NCBI GenBank assembly: GCA_944472135.2
Contig: OX235262.1
Location: 89,130,903 to 89,194,902 of the forward strand
Source: Trichobilharzia regenti
Lineage: Eukaryota > Platyhelminthes > Trematoda > Strigeidida > Schistosomatidae
Reading direction: 5' to 3'
DNA length: 64,000 nucleotides
In this document: piece by piece, positions 34,971 through 46,999 of the stretch
Layout of the letters: each line of letters begins with the position of its first letter
Numbering within the stretch: position 1 is the first letter of the stretch
Notes under the pieces: generated by a model
Told to the model about the DNA's origin: nothing
Databases searched by the model: none
Seen by the model: the letters and a program-made list of their open reading frames with translations, nothing else
Program-made: the position numbers and the translations under genes

Positions 34971-35690
34971 AATGTCATCGGTGAATATTCGTCTTCACAC
35001 CCGACCTGGTGGACCCAGTTTAATCAGTATAAATTTTCATTTGAAGGATACTAGAAACAATCAGGAAACTCTTAGTCTGACTTTACCATTGCAATTTCAT
35101 TTAACAATACGGAATGCGATTCACTTTAACGTACATCTTGTTATTTGGTTATTGTTTTTGTGAAATTTAAACAACATTTGTAGCCGAATGCTAAACGTTT
35201 TTATTATTGAGTTCAGAGGTCTAAACTCTTGTTTTCTTGAATTACTGTCTGCTTTTACTGGTATTTTACTTGAAAAAATAAACTGTCAATAAAGCTGAAT
35301 GACTGTTCTGTGCATTCGATAAAAGCACTCATCAATCTATTAATGAATGGGTTATCTTTTTTAGATATTACTTATCTTACTTTAAATTTAATAAGTAGTC
35401 ATCTAGGAAAACGTCACATTTTTGGACAAAATAAGTTGGACATTGAATGGAGAGATTTCTAAAACGGGATCTTAGTTCCTCATGTGATATTTGAATATTT
35501 GAACACTAAGTTTTCAACTACTATCACATTTATTTGTATTTTCTCAGCGTGATTACATGTGAACTATTCTAAAAAAAAATGAATATCGCAAATATAAATT
35601 TCGATAATCCATGTACTTTAACTTACACAATAAAGTAATATGTACCTTTAAAACAATTTACATATGAAAGTACACTTACATTACCAGCGA
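34971..35690. other. No gene seen
   Basis: No conserved motif. A plus-strand frame of 63 codons at 34,972 is unsupported. Confidence 0.4.
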
Positions 35691-35699
35691 ATATATTAT

Positions 35700-36140
35700 T
35701 CATCTGGAAGGGGATAAACAGTGACCAAAAAATAATAATGTTACCTCTAACTCATAGGATTGTAATGTACTTCTCAGTGTTCTAAATTTTTGGCTGAAAC
35801 GCCATTTGTTTAAGCTGTTATTATACACGTCCTCTTCGTCAGCCGTCCAGCCATACTTGCTAGATAAGTTCTGACATCTTCTCCATAAAGTATCTGAACT
35901 TCTTATTTTATTCAAATACACTGCTCATCAAAGCACGTTACTTATAAACTGGATCTTTTTTATTTCCGTTTTATCTTCAGTACTTAAAAGTTGGGTAGAA
36001 TACTTATCTATTCGGTAATTAGACGAATTACATTTAGCAGAGACTTGTATAGCGTAGCCAACAAATAGTATTACCAGTACCTCACAGATTTGATAAAAAT
36101 AAAAATAAATGGCTTCTGACACCAAGAAAGTAAAAATCAT
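35700..36140 (-). pseudogene. Unrecognised coding-like sequence with a hydrophobic segment
   Basis: Two minus-strand open stretches (36,140-35,928 and 35,921-35,700) read QICEVLVILFVGYAIQVSAK, then SLWRRCQNLSSKYGWTADEE-like. A related but broken version lies at about 47,000-47,290, with LCKELVVLLYQLYQL at the equivalent place. Two copies sharing protein-level similarity suggest a real gene family or an unknown element's protein, here a remnant. It has one likely membrane segment. I cannot name it. Confidence 0.35.
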
Positions 36141-36312
36141 ACTTACCTCTATTGATTTATAAGATTTATTTCACAACTTAATCTGTAGAAGTTGCATTTA
36201 CGGTGCTTTTGTTTAAGCAGAATCCTCAGTAAAGCTTTCACTGTTTTACACAGCGTTGCAACGACTACTGCTGCCTGGTAAGCGTGATTAAAAAGCATTA
36301 ATATCAGTAAGA

Positions 36313-36555
36313 ATTCGCCGGTGGTTCAGTGGTAGAATGCTCGTCAACCACCCATTTGGTCCGGGGCTCAATCGCTGGCCGACTCTCTCATTTATCTCGT
36401 CATGCCGGTAATAAGACAGGTAAAGAGTGAAGGTTAGGCATGAAGCTAACAACCCCACTCCAGAAAAAATATGAACAGTGCTACCGAAACTCCGAAGCTC
36501 TCACCTGAAGCCTTATGTTCCACTGAGAAAGTAAAGGAGTAAAATGATAATAATA
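36313..36555 (+). mobile_element. tRNA-headed SINE, tail type ii
   Basis: Head: GGTGGTTCAGTGGTAGAATG, GGTCCGGGGCTCAATCGCTG (decayed B box). Tail: GACAGGTAAAGAGTGAAGGTT, AACCCCACTCCAG, CCTGAAGCCTTATGTTCCAC, ending in AATGATAATAATAA. Confidence 0.8.
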
Positions 36556-36659
36556 AATGTCAGTAGATAGTGCTTGTCATTTAGGCCAAAGTGGAATAAA
36601 CACTGTTTACCAGTTTGAGTTTCATAAAGCCATTAGGGGTAACTAAACTGGGAGAACAG

Positions 36660-36985
36660 AAACATGGAAATAAAAATTTTTAGGGAACTGCTCCATCCTA
36701 GTTTGGGGCTACTTCTTAGATTATAAGCAGAACCACAAGCTGGAGTGACCTATTTCAAGTTAGATTATAAACTGACTTCAATCAGGGAACCATTGAAAAC
36801 CAAGAAGTACTAAACAGCTTTCTTGCGTTAATCTTGCACTCTTCATCAATACGCACTTAAGATTCATCTGTAAGTAGAACCCAAGACATTCGGGTCGTGT
36901 GGCAAGCTGGTTGATCATTCAGCCACCGGGACAGAATCCAATGACTTATAAATTCTGACTTTTGTCAATTCGTGATACATAACAC
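36660..36985 (-). mobile_element. Hammerhead-type retroposon, degenerate copies
   Basis: The minus strand at 36,770-36,985 runs head remnant, A-box region (CGGTGGCTGAATGATCAACC), hammerhead zone with GAAGAGTGCAAGATTAACGC, and tail GGTTTTCAATGGTTCCCTGA. A second scrap (GAACTGCTCCATCCTAGTTT) lies at 36,680-36,715. Confidence 0.55.
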
Positions 36986-38285
36986 CACTACCATCCAATA
37001 TCATCGGGAAGTACCTGCCTTTAGAATCTACTTTGCAAACCCTAGTGGTCACGCCTTCTCGTTGGAACTCCATAAATCTCCATCCCATTGTGTGTTTCGT
37101 TTTCTATATTCTTTTTTCATTCTTATCGAAACAGAGTCGAAATTTAGCATTCGTAAAGATTATGTAATTACTGATGTACGATTTTCTTACATGATCAGGG
37201 TATCACTTTCCTAAATTACAAGTAGTATCATAATACGATTTCCTGTTATGTTTCTCCTGAAAGTTTCAGTTAGCAAAAAACTTCGCCTTTTTTAAAACTA
37301 GCAGATCTCACTTGTTAATCACAAAATTAAATAACATATTTCAAAAGCAATGAGTCATTTAATAATATCTAATTCACTCAATTAGTAAATAATTGAAGTC
37401 TTATTAACTCTTATTGATTAAAAAATAATTAACATTTTATTGAACTCTCGACTTTATTTGTGAGGGATTAAGTTAAGTATTGCTAGGCTGTTATAGATGC
37501 TTAGTCATTTCAAAGAGAAATTAAAATAGGCACTGATTGACTAAGTGTTTGTTTAAATTAGTTGATAGTTAAATAGCAAAGATAAGTTAGTCATTCGCTG
37601 TTAGTATATTAAAATTCTTGGTCGAGTAACTTAGATTTGAAATGAATTTTATTCCTATTTAATTTATTTGATAATAGTTAAGAGTGAAATCTATAGCTTA
37701 TGTCTTGCCCCATATTGACTTGTTCACTAGGTGTACCTGATTTCTAACTTATAGTGTTTTGGTGCTTGAAACAAGTGAATTGGAATGTTGACAAAACCAT
37801 TGATCTTTGAATTTCCTACACAGAATGACAAAATGTATGACTGTAATTTTTTGTCCTTCGAATTTAATATCCTTCAAAATCTAGTGTGTGAACGCTCTGA
37901 TCGAATCTGCATCCGCTGGTTAAATGGCAAATATTGGTATGTATATTCTAGTTATTGAAATATTTTAGTACCTAAACCTAATTGCATATACGGTCAACAC
38001 TGGTCACTCAATATGCATGAAGAATTCATTCAAAGTCACCTAAAAAGTCAAAAGAAGCCTTCCGAAAACCGTAAGCTTCAGTATACTTTGCATTGCTGAG
38101 ACGTTAGCGATCTGGATAGAAAACCATGATTTATGTTCACAGAAGGAACTTCTCCACTCCTTCCTTCTACTTTGGGTATAATTCCAAGTTCTACGACTTT
38201 GTTAATAATGTTTTGTTTCCTTTTTTGTTTTTTAAATTTTTGTATGGCATCTTATTAACATCTTCTTAACCAACTCTTTATTTAC
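36986..38285. other. No gene seen
   Basis: AT-rich; short frames only. Confidence 0.45.
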
Positions 38286-38289
38286 TTTA

Positions 38290-38313
38290 CAATTGGTGGA
38301 TGGTAGCTAGCAG
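38290..38313 (-). repeat. Sm-alpha SINE 3' end scrap
   Basis: CAATTGGTGGATGGTAGCTA then GCAG matches the outer end of the Sm-alpha copy at 30,901 with one difference; nothing else of the element is present. Confidence 0.6.
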
Positions 38314-39520
38314 TTTACTTTTTCTACCCATTACATAATTTATTCTTTGCACACGTGTTTCCGTCAACGTCCTGTTTCATATTACGCAACTTTTGTCAAG
38401 GCCTACGAATCTTCAACCCCCCCCCCAAAAAAAAAGTTGCAATTCTGATCATTCATCATGTTTTAGAAACATTTTGATGACGTAAACAGTAACCTTAACT
38501 AATTTTTATTTTACTTTTCTCTTACCATCCTAATGTTTACACACACACACACATAAAATAATTATACATAAATGCAATTATACAGCTAAGCGAATGAATT
38601 CGCCGAAAAGAGACTCTTCGCTGAACTTTTTTGTTCTTATATTTTAAATCTCCGCACTCCCTTTTATCCTGAGATCGAAACAGTAGAAAGTGAAAATAAA
38701 TAAATTTAGAGTAGGAAAACAGCATAGTGAGTACTACAGTAGGCATAGTTATTTGATTTGTCAAGATGAATACGCAGCATCTGATGCATCCTTGGAAATC
38801 GTCTACAAATTGCTACAACATTTTTCGAAATAGACATGCAGTGACCCATTTTATCACTCATCATCGTAGTATACTTTCACTATGTAATTGGACTTTGATT
38901 TGTTTATAACTATAAAGACTGCGTGTTATCAATTGATACTTTTGTACTCGCTCAGTTTTTGAATTTTGATACTGCGATAATACACGTTCGTACTCCTTCT
39001 CAAGCTCCTTTTGATCCACATCGTGGATGTCGAGTGATCACAACGTTAGGACACAATAAGAAACGAGAAGAAGTACTAGGATATACGTGTACGCTAGTTT
39101 GGTCAAATAGAGCACCACAACAGACACGAGTGTAATTGTTTTGCATAGAGGAAGCTTTGGTAATATATTACATAAAGCCAGAACTTTGTGTACAAAAACA
39201 ATTTATGACATCTTCTTCATTACTATAGTCCTAATTTTATCATGTGATTCACAAAACTTTTTTCTGCTTCTTTATTCTACGCTTCATTATTGGGGTGAGA
39301 ATATACGCTATTGCGGATCAAACTTTCTACTCTTTCGTTTCACTGTATCTGTATAGGTAAAGTGGAGGCGATCAGTTACGGTTTGAATTTCTCATGTAGC
39401 TGATCTTGTATTACGCACCTCGAGGAATGCTGTAATCAAATGACATGATATGTTTAACTGTTTTAAAAAAGTTCTATCAACTTTTTTACGTATCTATAAC
39501 ATTTGTTGTGATGTTTGATA
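38314..39520. other. No gene seen
   Basis: Contains a C run followed by an A run (about 38,417-38,433) and a short CA run near 38,538-38,553. A 70-codon plus frame at 38,923-39,135 is unrecognised. Confidence 0.45.
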
Positions 39521-40020
39521 TTATTATTTATTATTATTATATCCTTTAATTCCTAGAGGAACACAGGGCTTTAGCCGCGCGTCCCCATTGCCTTCGGTTT
39601 TCTGCCAACTTCTTCACTTCGCTCCAAGTCTGCCCACATGCTTTCATCTCCTCTTCACATGACCTCCTCCAAGTCACCCACCCACTGACGACCAACTCGC
39701 CGCTTTCCTTTCGGGTTCCACTCGAGTAATGGCTTGTCTAGTGATGTCACTTGATGATCTGTTTCCTCAGTCTATGGTCAATCCATCTCCATTTTTTCCT
39801 GCCTATTTGTTTCACAATCGGTTCCTGGTTGGTTCGCTCATCGTCAGAGATCCCTGTTTCTGATCTTTTCTAGCCGGCCATCTGATTTTGAGTAGTATTG
39901 AGCGAAGACAACTATTAATGAAGGTCTGTAGTTTGTTTGAGGTGCTCTTTATGACGCGCCAAGTCTCTGATCCGTATAGTAGCACTGACTGACTTCACAT
40001 TGGAGTTGAAAACACCTCGC
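39521..40020 (-). mobile_element. RTE-like LINE 3' fragment, relatively long
   Basis: Minus strand, from 40,020 downwards: SLLYGSETWRVMKSTSNKLQ-like, FINSCLRSILLKIRW-like, KKWRWIDH.LRKQIIK-like, LEWNPKGKRRVGRQWVG-like, then CCCTGTGTTCCTCTAGGAAT and a TAATAATAATAA tail at 39,520-39,540. It is one of the best preserved copies. Confidence 0.75.
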
Positions 40021-40950
40021 GATAACCTTTATCCTCATTCCTACTTTTGTTTTGTTTTATTTGACTTCATGTTATCACACTCTAACATTTTTCAAAATTT
40101 ATTTATGGTATTTTATTTTATTGACTTATCTTATCACTTATCTTATTTTCCTATTTTATTGCATTTGAACATGACAAATCCGTGTATTCTCATTTCCGAA
40201 TGTACTTTATCTTCCTATCATTTATTTTATGCATGTCTGTTGAACTTTATTTTGACCTTTATTTATTCACTAACAGTCTAGTTAATTTATCTTTGAGAAA
40301 AAAACAATCTTCGGATTGACTTCAGCAAGCTTGACAAAAAAGTGCAGAAACCCAGTGAGTTATTTTACAACTGAAAGGTTTTTGCTACATTTTAATTCAC
40401 AAAAAGTACCCAGACAGACATGTTCTTATTTCCATGTCTGGGTGGGTTATTTTTAGTGAATTACTTATTTATGACTCATAATTATTGAGAATAAAATTGT
40501 AGCATTTTAGTAGTTTTACTCATTGTCAAACTTTAACACAAACTAACTGTTATCACCTATTGTTATTCATATGTAAAAACGATTGTACCACCATGAAAGT
40601 GAAATATTCGTTGAAATCTCTGTTTTCGTCAAATAAGTTATAACATGTGTCTTTACACATATAGCAGTACACAGTTTATTATCAATCACGCTGAATTTCT
40701 AATTTTGTCTCCTTGATTCTGGCAGTTTGATAACACTTAACTGTACGGGAATATTCCCATAAACTTTCAGTTTCTACATACATTTCTAACTAATAGACAG
40801 ACAAAGATAGTCTTTTGAAAGCCTACATTGTAATATATATATATATATATATTCCACAAACATAATGTGAAAAGAATTGTAACATGAATTTAGCAAAATG
40901 AATTAGGAAAATGGTTTGAACTCTATAATTCTTCATAATTTAATTAGTTT
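40021..40950. other. No gene seen; AT microsatellite
   Basis: An AT run lies at 40,832-40,852. A 93-codon hydrophobic frame at 40,000-40,281 overlaps LINE sequence and looks like chance. Confidence 0.45.
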
Positions 40951-40954
40951 ATTT

Positions 40955-41400
40955 TGTGTGCTGTTTCGTCTTCATCATTGCGCACCCACGATTACAACTA
41001 GGATGAAAACCAGTACCTACAGGTTTCAAAATTAACTTATTGACCACTCACCTAATCTCTGACAAATCAGTGGCCAATGAATAGACGTCCTGAAGTTCTT
41101 ATTGGAAGTCGTGAACATTAGGGTACAACAAGTCAGGGTGAAATGGATGCTCATCACTACCAGTGATCGGTGGCAGAACTGCATCACGAAATAACGGATA
41201 TTAGAACTCACGGATAGTTCACTTCATACCCGGATGGTCCATGGACTGGTCCCATAGCCTGAAAGTCCCGAGTTGGGTCCCTGGTGGCGATATGCTTGTG
41301 TGCTACTGAAGAGTCCTACACTAGGAAAAAACAAATGTCCATTGCTCCGTGGTCTCCAAAGATTCACTAACGACGCTGGTTTGTGACAAAATCTACACTG
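40955..41400. mobile_element. Hammerhead-type retroposon, fragment plus full old copy
   Basis: A short minus-strand scrap (GCTGTTTCGTCTTCATCATTGC, 40,961-40,995) is followed by a plus copy from about 41,055: spacer GGAAGTCGTGAACATTAGGG, B box GAGTTGGGTCCCTGG, hammerhead zone 41,297-41,345 (CTGAAGAGTCCTACACTAGG, AAAAAACAAATGTC) and tail to 41,400. Box 1 CTGAAGA is well formed, but GAAA and stem III are lost. Confidence 0.6.
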
Positions 41401-42029
41401 AAAATTTTGATAATCCTATTGAACAGAATGTCACTCTTAATACGCCCATGAATAAGCTAAATAAAATAAATATTTCTTCAGTTTGCCTTACTTCAAGAAT
41501 ATGTTTAAAAATCTAAGATCCCTAGTTTGTGCCATAAAGAATGTGATTCGATTGAAAAGGTAAAAGTGGATCCCGTCTGAAAGGAGGTGGTTAATGAGAT
41601 AAGATTTATAAAACACATATGCCATCCTCTAACGTAACTGTACTAACTGAACGCAAACCAGAAATAGTTATGAAGCCTATTAAGAAAAAACACTGATCAC
41701 CAAAAGTGAGACCTATGTTTCAAGATCGGCTTTACCAAAACAAAATGTTCCTATCTAAGACTCGAGCAAACGTTCAAAGTTAAACTATAAGCAACTACCA
41801 ATCAGCCAATAACCACGGATGCACCAATCACATGAAAGAGGCGATTGTGGGATATGAAATACATATATTTATGGGAAAGAAAAGGCAAAAACTGTATAAA
41901 AGTGTTACAGAGGATACCTTTTTCACATATATGGTTGAAACAACTCCTAGTTTAACATAGGAACATCAACTGAAAAGTTACACCACATCCTACACATATA
42001 TTCATGGCTATGAATAACATGATTATGTG
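41401..42029. other. No gene seen
   Basis: No recognisable motif; flank of the transposase remnant. I looked for terminal inverted repeats of a Merlin element here and in 42,600-42,730 and did not find a convincing pair. Confidence 0.4.
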
Positions 42030-42600
42030 ATGCATTAATGGATGTAATCAGGTTTTTCAGCCTTACACGAAATCATTCGATAGAACTGGTGTGGGTACCT
42101 GTAATAGGATCCACGAAATCATTAGGATGGTTGACTCCATGGTGAATATTATCCAAGGAATGACGAGGGGTTATATTCTTTCTAGTTATTTGTGTGTTTT
42201 GTGCATTCTCGTTTTAGCAGTCCAGTGATAATGGGTATTAGAGTAGTTGACTTTCTATCTATTATTCTCTCGATGAATCCGTTCCGTAGAGAGGTGTCGC
42301 ATAATCCAATTACCCAAACATTATTTGTTTGTTCACGACCACCGTTGTGTTTTCTCTTCAGTATACTGGTTTCATCTACGTGTACAATGACACCTTCTCC
42401 TTCGAATAAAGAAGTAAGCCTCTCAGTTTTCCAAGATGAGATATTTCTGAAGTGCTGGTGTGGTGAGTGCTGATTATAATCACATATAAGTAGCATATCA
42501 GTTAAAGAATTCACAAAAGCAATGGAAATAGCAATCGAAGAACGGAACCATAAGGAGAACGTTAGAAATACTGTACAGAATCCAACAAGCTATCGAATAT
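42030..42600 (-). pseudogene. Merlin (IS1016-like) transposase remnant
   Basis: The minus frame 42,514-42,182 reads QHFRNISSWKTERL, then VIVHVDETSILKRKHNGGRE and NNVWVIGLCD, RNGFIERIIDRKSTTLIPII, which matches the ISXO2/IS1595-type DDE core (first catalytic Asp in the VDET motif). Further down, after stops, VNHPNDFVDPITGTHTSSIE (about 42,137-42,076) is the third-catalytic-residue block. The block with the second Asp seems deleted. Merlin elements are known in schistosomes. It is inactive: stops, deletion, no terminal repeats seen. Confidence 0.8.
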
Positions 42601-43570
42601 GGTGATATTTGACCAATTTTAAAATGATGCACAAATTAGGCATCGGAGATATGGTATATCAAATTTATGTGCCCACAATTAGTTTATCCTAATAAACATT
42701 CATTCAATCCTCATCCAACTTTTCTTCCATACAACTGTTACCGCTGCTTCTGCCGGAGATGAAGATGCTGTGGCAGCAGCTGTTCAAGAAGGGAGATGTG
42801 AAGACACTCCTCAGGAACTTCGGAGCTGCCGTTGACCTGGTTGGAGTGCGAGAGCATGGGGCGAAGCAGGTGGCTCTAGGGACTCTGCCGGGAGGCCACT
42901 CAAAGGCTATCTATGACGACTCCCAGGAGGTCGAAAGTGAGGCGGCGTGGTATAAGGTCATCGAGAAGCTTCTATGTGAGTTCGACAGCACTATGAATAA
43001 ACAAGGGGCCCTGTGAAAGTTCCGGACTCTGAGGCTTGGTCGGGACGAGGATTCTCTCGTCCTCGCAGTGACGCAGACAAATCTTCTGAGAAGAGCAATA
43101 CCGACCTTAGACGAAGATTCACGAGAGCAGTTCCTAGCTTCCCAATTCATTGAATGCGCCCCGGCGGATTTCGCTCATCAGCTGCGGCTGGGTGACGCAG
43201 CTCAGTAGATGGATGTTGACGAAACGGCAAAGGTCACAAGGCAGCTGATGACTTCGCATGTCGCTCCAATGACTGAGTGCCAAGAATACAGGAAGATTGT
43301 GGATGAGATGGAAGGGCTGGAACAGCAGATGAAACCATGAAGACACGAAAAAGATACAACAACAGATGTCTTGCTTGTAGAGGGACCAGCCAATGGCAGA
43401 GATATTGCCCGAAACGAAGGCAAAAAGACTTAAACCGATACAGTCTTCCTTCTTTTCATCGCTTGTATTCGGGGGTTGTAGGATTGGTCAAAAGAGGTGT
43501 CATGTACGGAGGATTATGGGTTAATAGAAGATAACTAGTCTGTTTTATTGACACAGGGGGAGCAGTTTCT

Positions 43571-44206
43571 TTGACAGGTAAAGAACAGTGCAAGGAAATA
43601 AGGGCGTGCACATTAACAGTTCAGACGGTAGGGGGACATTATTTACAGATTCGTGGTGTTTCAGACTGCACTGTAGAGAAGGCAGCGAGGAAAATACGAT
43701 ATCTGTTACTTGCAACATCATATATACGGCGAACAATTTTGAAACCAGACTACTTCAGAGAAGTCAGAGCTGTAGTCGACATGAAAAATAGGAGAGTGGT
43801 CACAAATCATGGGCAGTTTGTGATAAATAAGAACAACAAAGTTTCTGAGAAGGAAACCACAATGCTTGTTCCGAAAGAAGCACCAAGTCTGACTAGGTTG
43901 ATGAGTAACTATGCCTGCTTATTCCCTGAAGATGGAGAACACTACGGATATTGTGGTAAGGTAAAGCGTGACATCCTACTGAAGGACCTGGAGGGGACAG
44001 CCTTCCCAGCGCGACAAGTTCCTATGCACCTAGAAGTTAACCAACAAGTTGAGGAAATGCTAAGTGACGGAATAATTGAAGAAGCCAATAGCCCATACAG
44101 TTCGCCGGTAAAGAAGGCTATCAAAAGGTGGAGATTTTGTGCCAGTTTCAGACAGCTGAATAGCTTCGCTGAAGTAAAACAGTACGTAGTGCCCACCGTG
44201 ACATAA
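43571..44206 (+). pseudogene. Gypsy protease/RT fragment, longest open part
   Basis: This 211-codon open stretch runs in frame with the upstream DTGG protease site. Residues about 1-90 are protease to linker (LQIRGVSDCTV), about 95-140 the linker to RT (LFPEDGEHYGYCGKVKRDI), and 150-205 the RT N-terminus (VEEMLSDGIIEEANS, WRFCASFRQLNSF). In intact elements it would cut the polyprotein and begin reverse transcription. It ends at a TAA just after 'VVPTVT', where gypsy RTs continue. Confidence 0.75.
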
Positions 44207-44432
44207 ACCCTTGATGGCCTTCAGAAAGCTAAGTTATTCACTGTTTTCTACCCAAGATCGGACTACTGGCAGATCCCAACGGCAGAAAGTGGCCAAAATA
44301 AAACAGCGCCTACGTTTGAACAGAAACACAACCAGTGAAAGTGAATGCCATTTGGACTGGTAGGTGCTCCATTTGCGTTCAGAAGACTGATGACCTTATT
44401 ACTGAAGGGTCTGAAGAAGTATATAGAGATGA

Positions 44433-44801
44433 CGTCAACCACGTCTCAAAAACCGTTAATGCCCAGCTTTTGCTACGCTGGGCCTCACGTTGTCCCTTGA
44501 AGCCTTTCAGAAACGCTTAGTAGTAACGGACACCAAAATTAGAACACAAATTGAGGACTCGAGAATTCTTTATTCTAACACCAACACATAGCCAGCATTA
44601 TTGGTATTACGGACTAAGTTCTAAGAACAAATATTACAACAATAAATCACGATATTACTTCTGACAGTTTTTTCTAGGTTCTTTGTGAACAGCGACCGAT
44701 GAGACGATGACTTGCAGATTGATCACCCGCGAAAATTATGGGGAAGTTGGGTTTTAGCAAACAACCATGAATTGATCGTTCAATCTTCAACTACATTGAC
44801 A
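44433..44801. mobile_element. Solo LTR (BEL-like family) with 5-bp duplication GATGA
   Basis: These 369 bases are a diverged copy of the LTRs at 49,482-49,850 and 53,101-53,469, same relative orientation. They are flanked by GATGA at 44,428-44,432 and 44,802-44,806. Removing the LTR and one GATGA rejoins the gypsy RT as VYRDDLVV. The first base has mutated (C instead of T), and divergence is clearly greater than between the paired LTRs, so it is an older event. Confidence 0.9.
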
Positions 44802-45249
44802 GATGATTTGGTTGTGTAGAGTGAGACCGAAAGCGATCATCTAGGCCACATCAAAGCCATCTTGAAGAGAAATTATCAATTTGGACTGCGTATTTATAAG
44901 AACAAGTTTGAACTAGCCGAAAACACTGTTGTCCTTCTGGGTTATAGAGTGGGGTATGGCCATCAAGTCCAGAAAAGTACCAAATTCAAAACGAAAGCTG
45001 AGACAGTTTTTGAGAGGAGCAGCCTTCTACAGCCAGTTTGTCAAAAATTTCAACAAGAAGTAAGGCCTCTATAAAGGTTGCTGAGTAAGGCGAAATCCGC
45101 ATGGACGGCAGAGGCACGTAAACGTTTGATCAAATTAAGAGGCTATTAGACGGGTAACAGAAGACGCTGAAACTACCAGTGGATGGGAAGAAGTTCACAG
45201 TTCCGACAGATGCGATTATGGTAAAGGTGCTGTTTTAAGACATACGGAT

Positions 45250-46995
45250 GGAGAATTCACTAAAGACCAGAAAATGACAGAGAAATCATAAGATTTCCCT
45301 GTGAAGCCTAAAGAAAACAAGAACAAGGAAGTGTACCCTACTAGCTTGGTGAGCGATGCTTTGGCGTCTGAAAAGATGGGTTCCGTATTCGAATCACATT
45401 AGGAAAATCACCCTCCGAGCGTGCAGGTACATCCATCTGATGATCCTTAAAAAGGAAGAAAAACCTGTTTCTGTTCCTATTGCCAGCCAATATCAATCAA
45501 ATTAAACCAGCCTGAACATTAAAATGTTTTCTAAAGTTCGATGACTAACGTTGAAAATATATTGAAGTTTGATTTTATGGGAGATTTTAACGACAGTAAT
45601 TAATGCCAAACTGAATTGTATCGACGATCAGTATCACTTAGGAAAACATGTGATCGATAATCTTCCTTCGCACCACTGAATCAATTGGTTCTCATCAACC
45701 TGTGATAAAACCTCTGAATATCCAATATTCGAATTAATCTGTACACGAATTCCAGCTAAGGGAGTTTCTGAGATTATCAAAGGTTGGTTATGAAGTCATA
45801 TTCTGAAGAATGGTGTTATCTACTGCATTATTCCTTAACGTCCACATATCCTGCCCCGGCGGCATCACTCTGAAGTGAAGACATTAGGTATCACGATGCA
45901 GGTGCCATGCAGTTATAGAAAAGCATGTTACCTTTATCCATCCAAACAGTTTTCAGGGTGTCGCTATAGAAGGCTAAATGAACACTTGATTGTAAATAAT
46001 TACCCCGTTTCAAACGTACACTGGATTACTTAGGCTGTAACTCACCTAAACATCGTCTAATAATGTTATACACTAAATCATTCAAATTCAGTGGAGTAGT
46101 GCACATATAAATATCACGTCCTCTTTTGCCAGTATTTGTGGCAAAATTTGTCCTTAGTAAGTTGCGTATCCAACATTTCAACTACTTTTGTTCGGAATGT
46201 CGAAATATTGCAACAGTAAATGCAGCTAGGGGGTTTACGAAAGTCCAAAGTGGTGAATAACTTCCCATTTAACTATGCGTAATCTGGTATCGCATGTTAC
46301 TGGCAATGAAACTCCAGTACAATGGCTGAATTTATGTATCTGCTGTATTCTCGAGCTGCAAAAGTTACTAATATTCAGAAGGATGGTGCAGAGATTACGC
46401 TGAATACCTCCTAGACAGAAAGTTGTCTAGATGACAACAGGGAATTTTAAGTAGGCGATTCAAACCTTCAATCTTTCACTTGAGAAATGTTTACAGATGT
46501 GGCAAAGATTCATACAAATGAACACATATGACGTGCAATACATAAGGTTGAAAACCACGAGTATGTAACTAAGATGAAAAATGAATGAGATATTTATATA
46601 AACATATGTGTGCAGTTTTCATTTTAATAAGACTTTATGCGACTAAAGATGTCTTAAAAGGGGTGTAAAGCAACTATTAAACGTATTAGAACAGAAGAAA
46701 AGAGCAATACTGCAGTCAAGGCATGACGTTTGGAAGCGTGAACACCACGATAAAGTCTAAATGCTGATAACTGGGAAGCGCGCCGAACGAAAAGAACATG
46801 ATCTGATGAGAGGTTCGTTTTTGTTATACGACTGGAAAAGGATCATCAAAGTAGTGTTTATGAAGTAGCACTACAGCAGCACCACATGTGGTGTGCCTCC
46901 CAGTTTTTTAGGTTTCGTTTTAACGGAAACTTAGCCAGGTGGACTTTAACTCCATTTTCCTCTCCTTCGTTGTGCTGTTAACACGGGCACACTCT
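45250..46995. other. Probable decayed gypsy-type sequence, poorly resolved
   Basis: Only scraps are readable. CRYRRLNEHLIVNNYPVSNV at about 45,960-46,020 (plus) resembles the YRxLNxxTxxNxYPLP block of a gypsy RT, which would make it a second element or a rearranged piece. No integrase motif could be found. Confidence 0.35.
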
Positions 46996-46999
46996 AAGT

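Larger units (their letters stand above)
42728..45250 (+). mobile_element. Ty3/gypsy LTR retrotransposon, decayed gag-pol
   Basis: The order is that of a gypsy polyprotein. Gag-like frame 42,759-43,340 (three stops) holds LLRNFGAAVDLVGVREHGAK and LTLGRDEDSLVLAV-like blocks. A zinc knuckle CLACRGTSQWQRYC at 43,367-43,408 has Gln for the His. Protease FIDTGGAVSL follows with catalytic DTGG at 43,550-43,561. RT follows in 43,571-44,206 (MLSDGIIEEANSPYSSPV, RFCASFRQLN), continues frameshifted to GLVGAPFAFRRLM and VYRDDLVV, where a solo LTR splits it. The rest (SDHLGHI, KNKFELAENTVVLLGYRV, GAAFYSQFVKNFNKK) leads to RNase H (CDYGKGAVL, 45,211-45,237). Its own LTRs were not found. Confidence 0.85.

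Noticed and set aside
40000..40281. 93-codon hydrophobic protein
   Set aside because: It overlaps the antisense of an RTE fragment and otherwise reflects T-rich composition.
46800..46835. ATCTGATGAGAGGTTCG as a hammerhead box 1
   Set aside because: No box 2, stem III or closing stem nearby.
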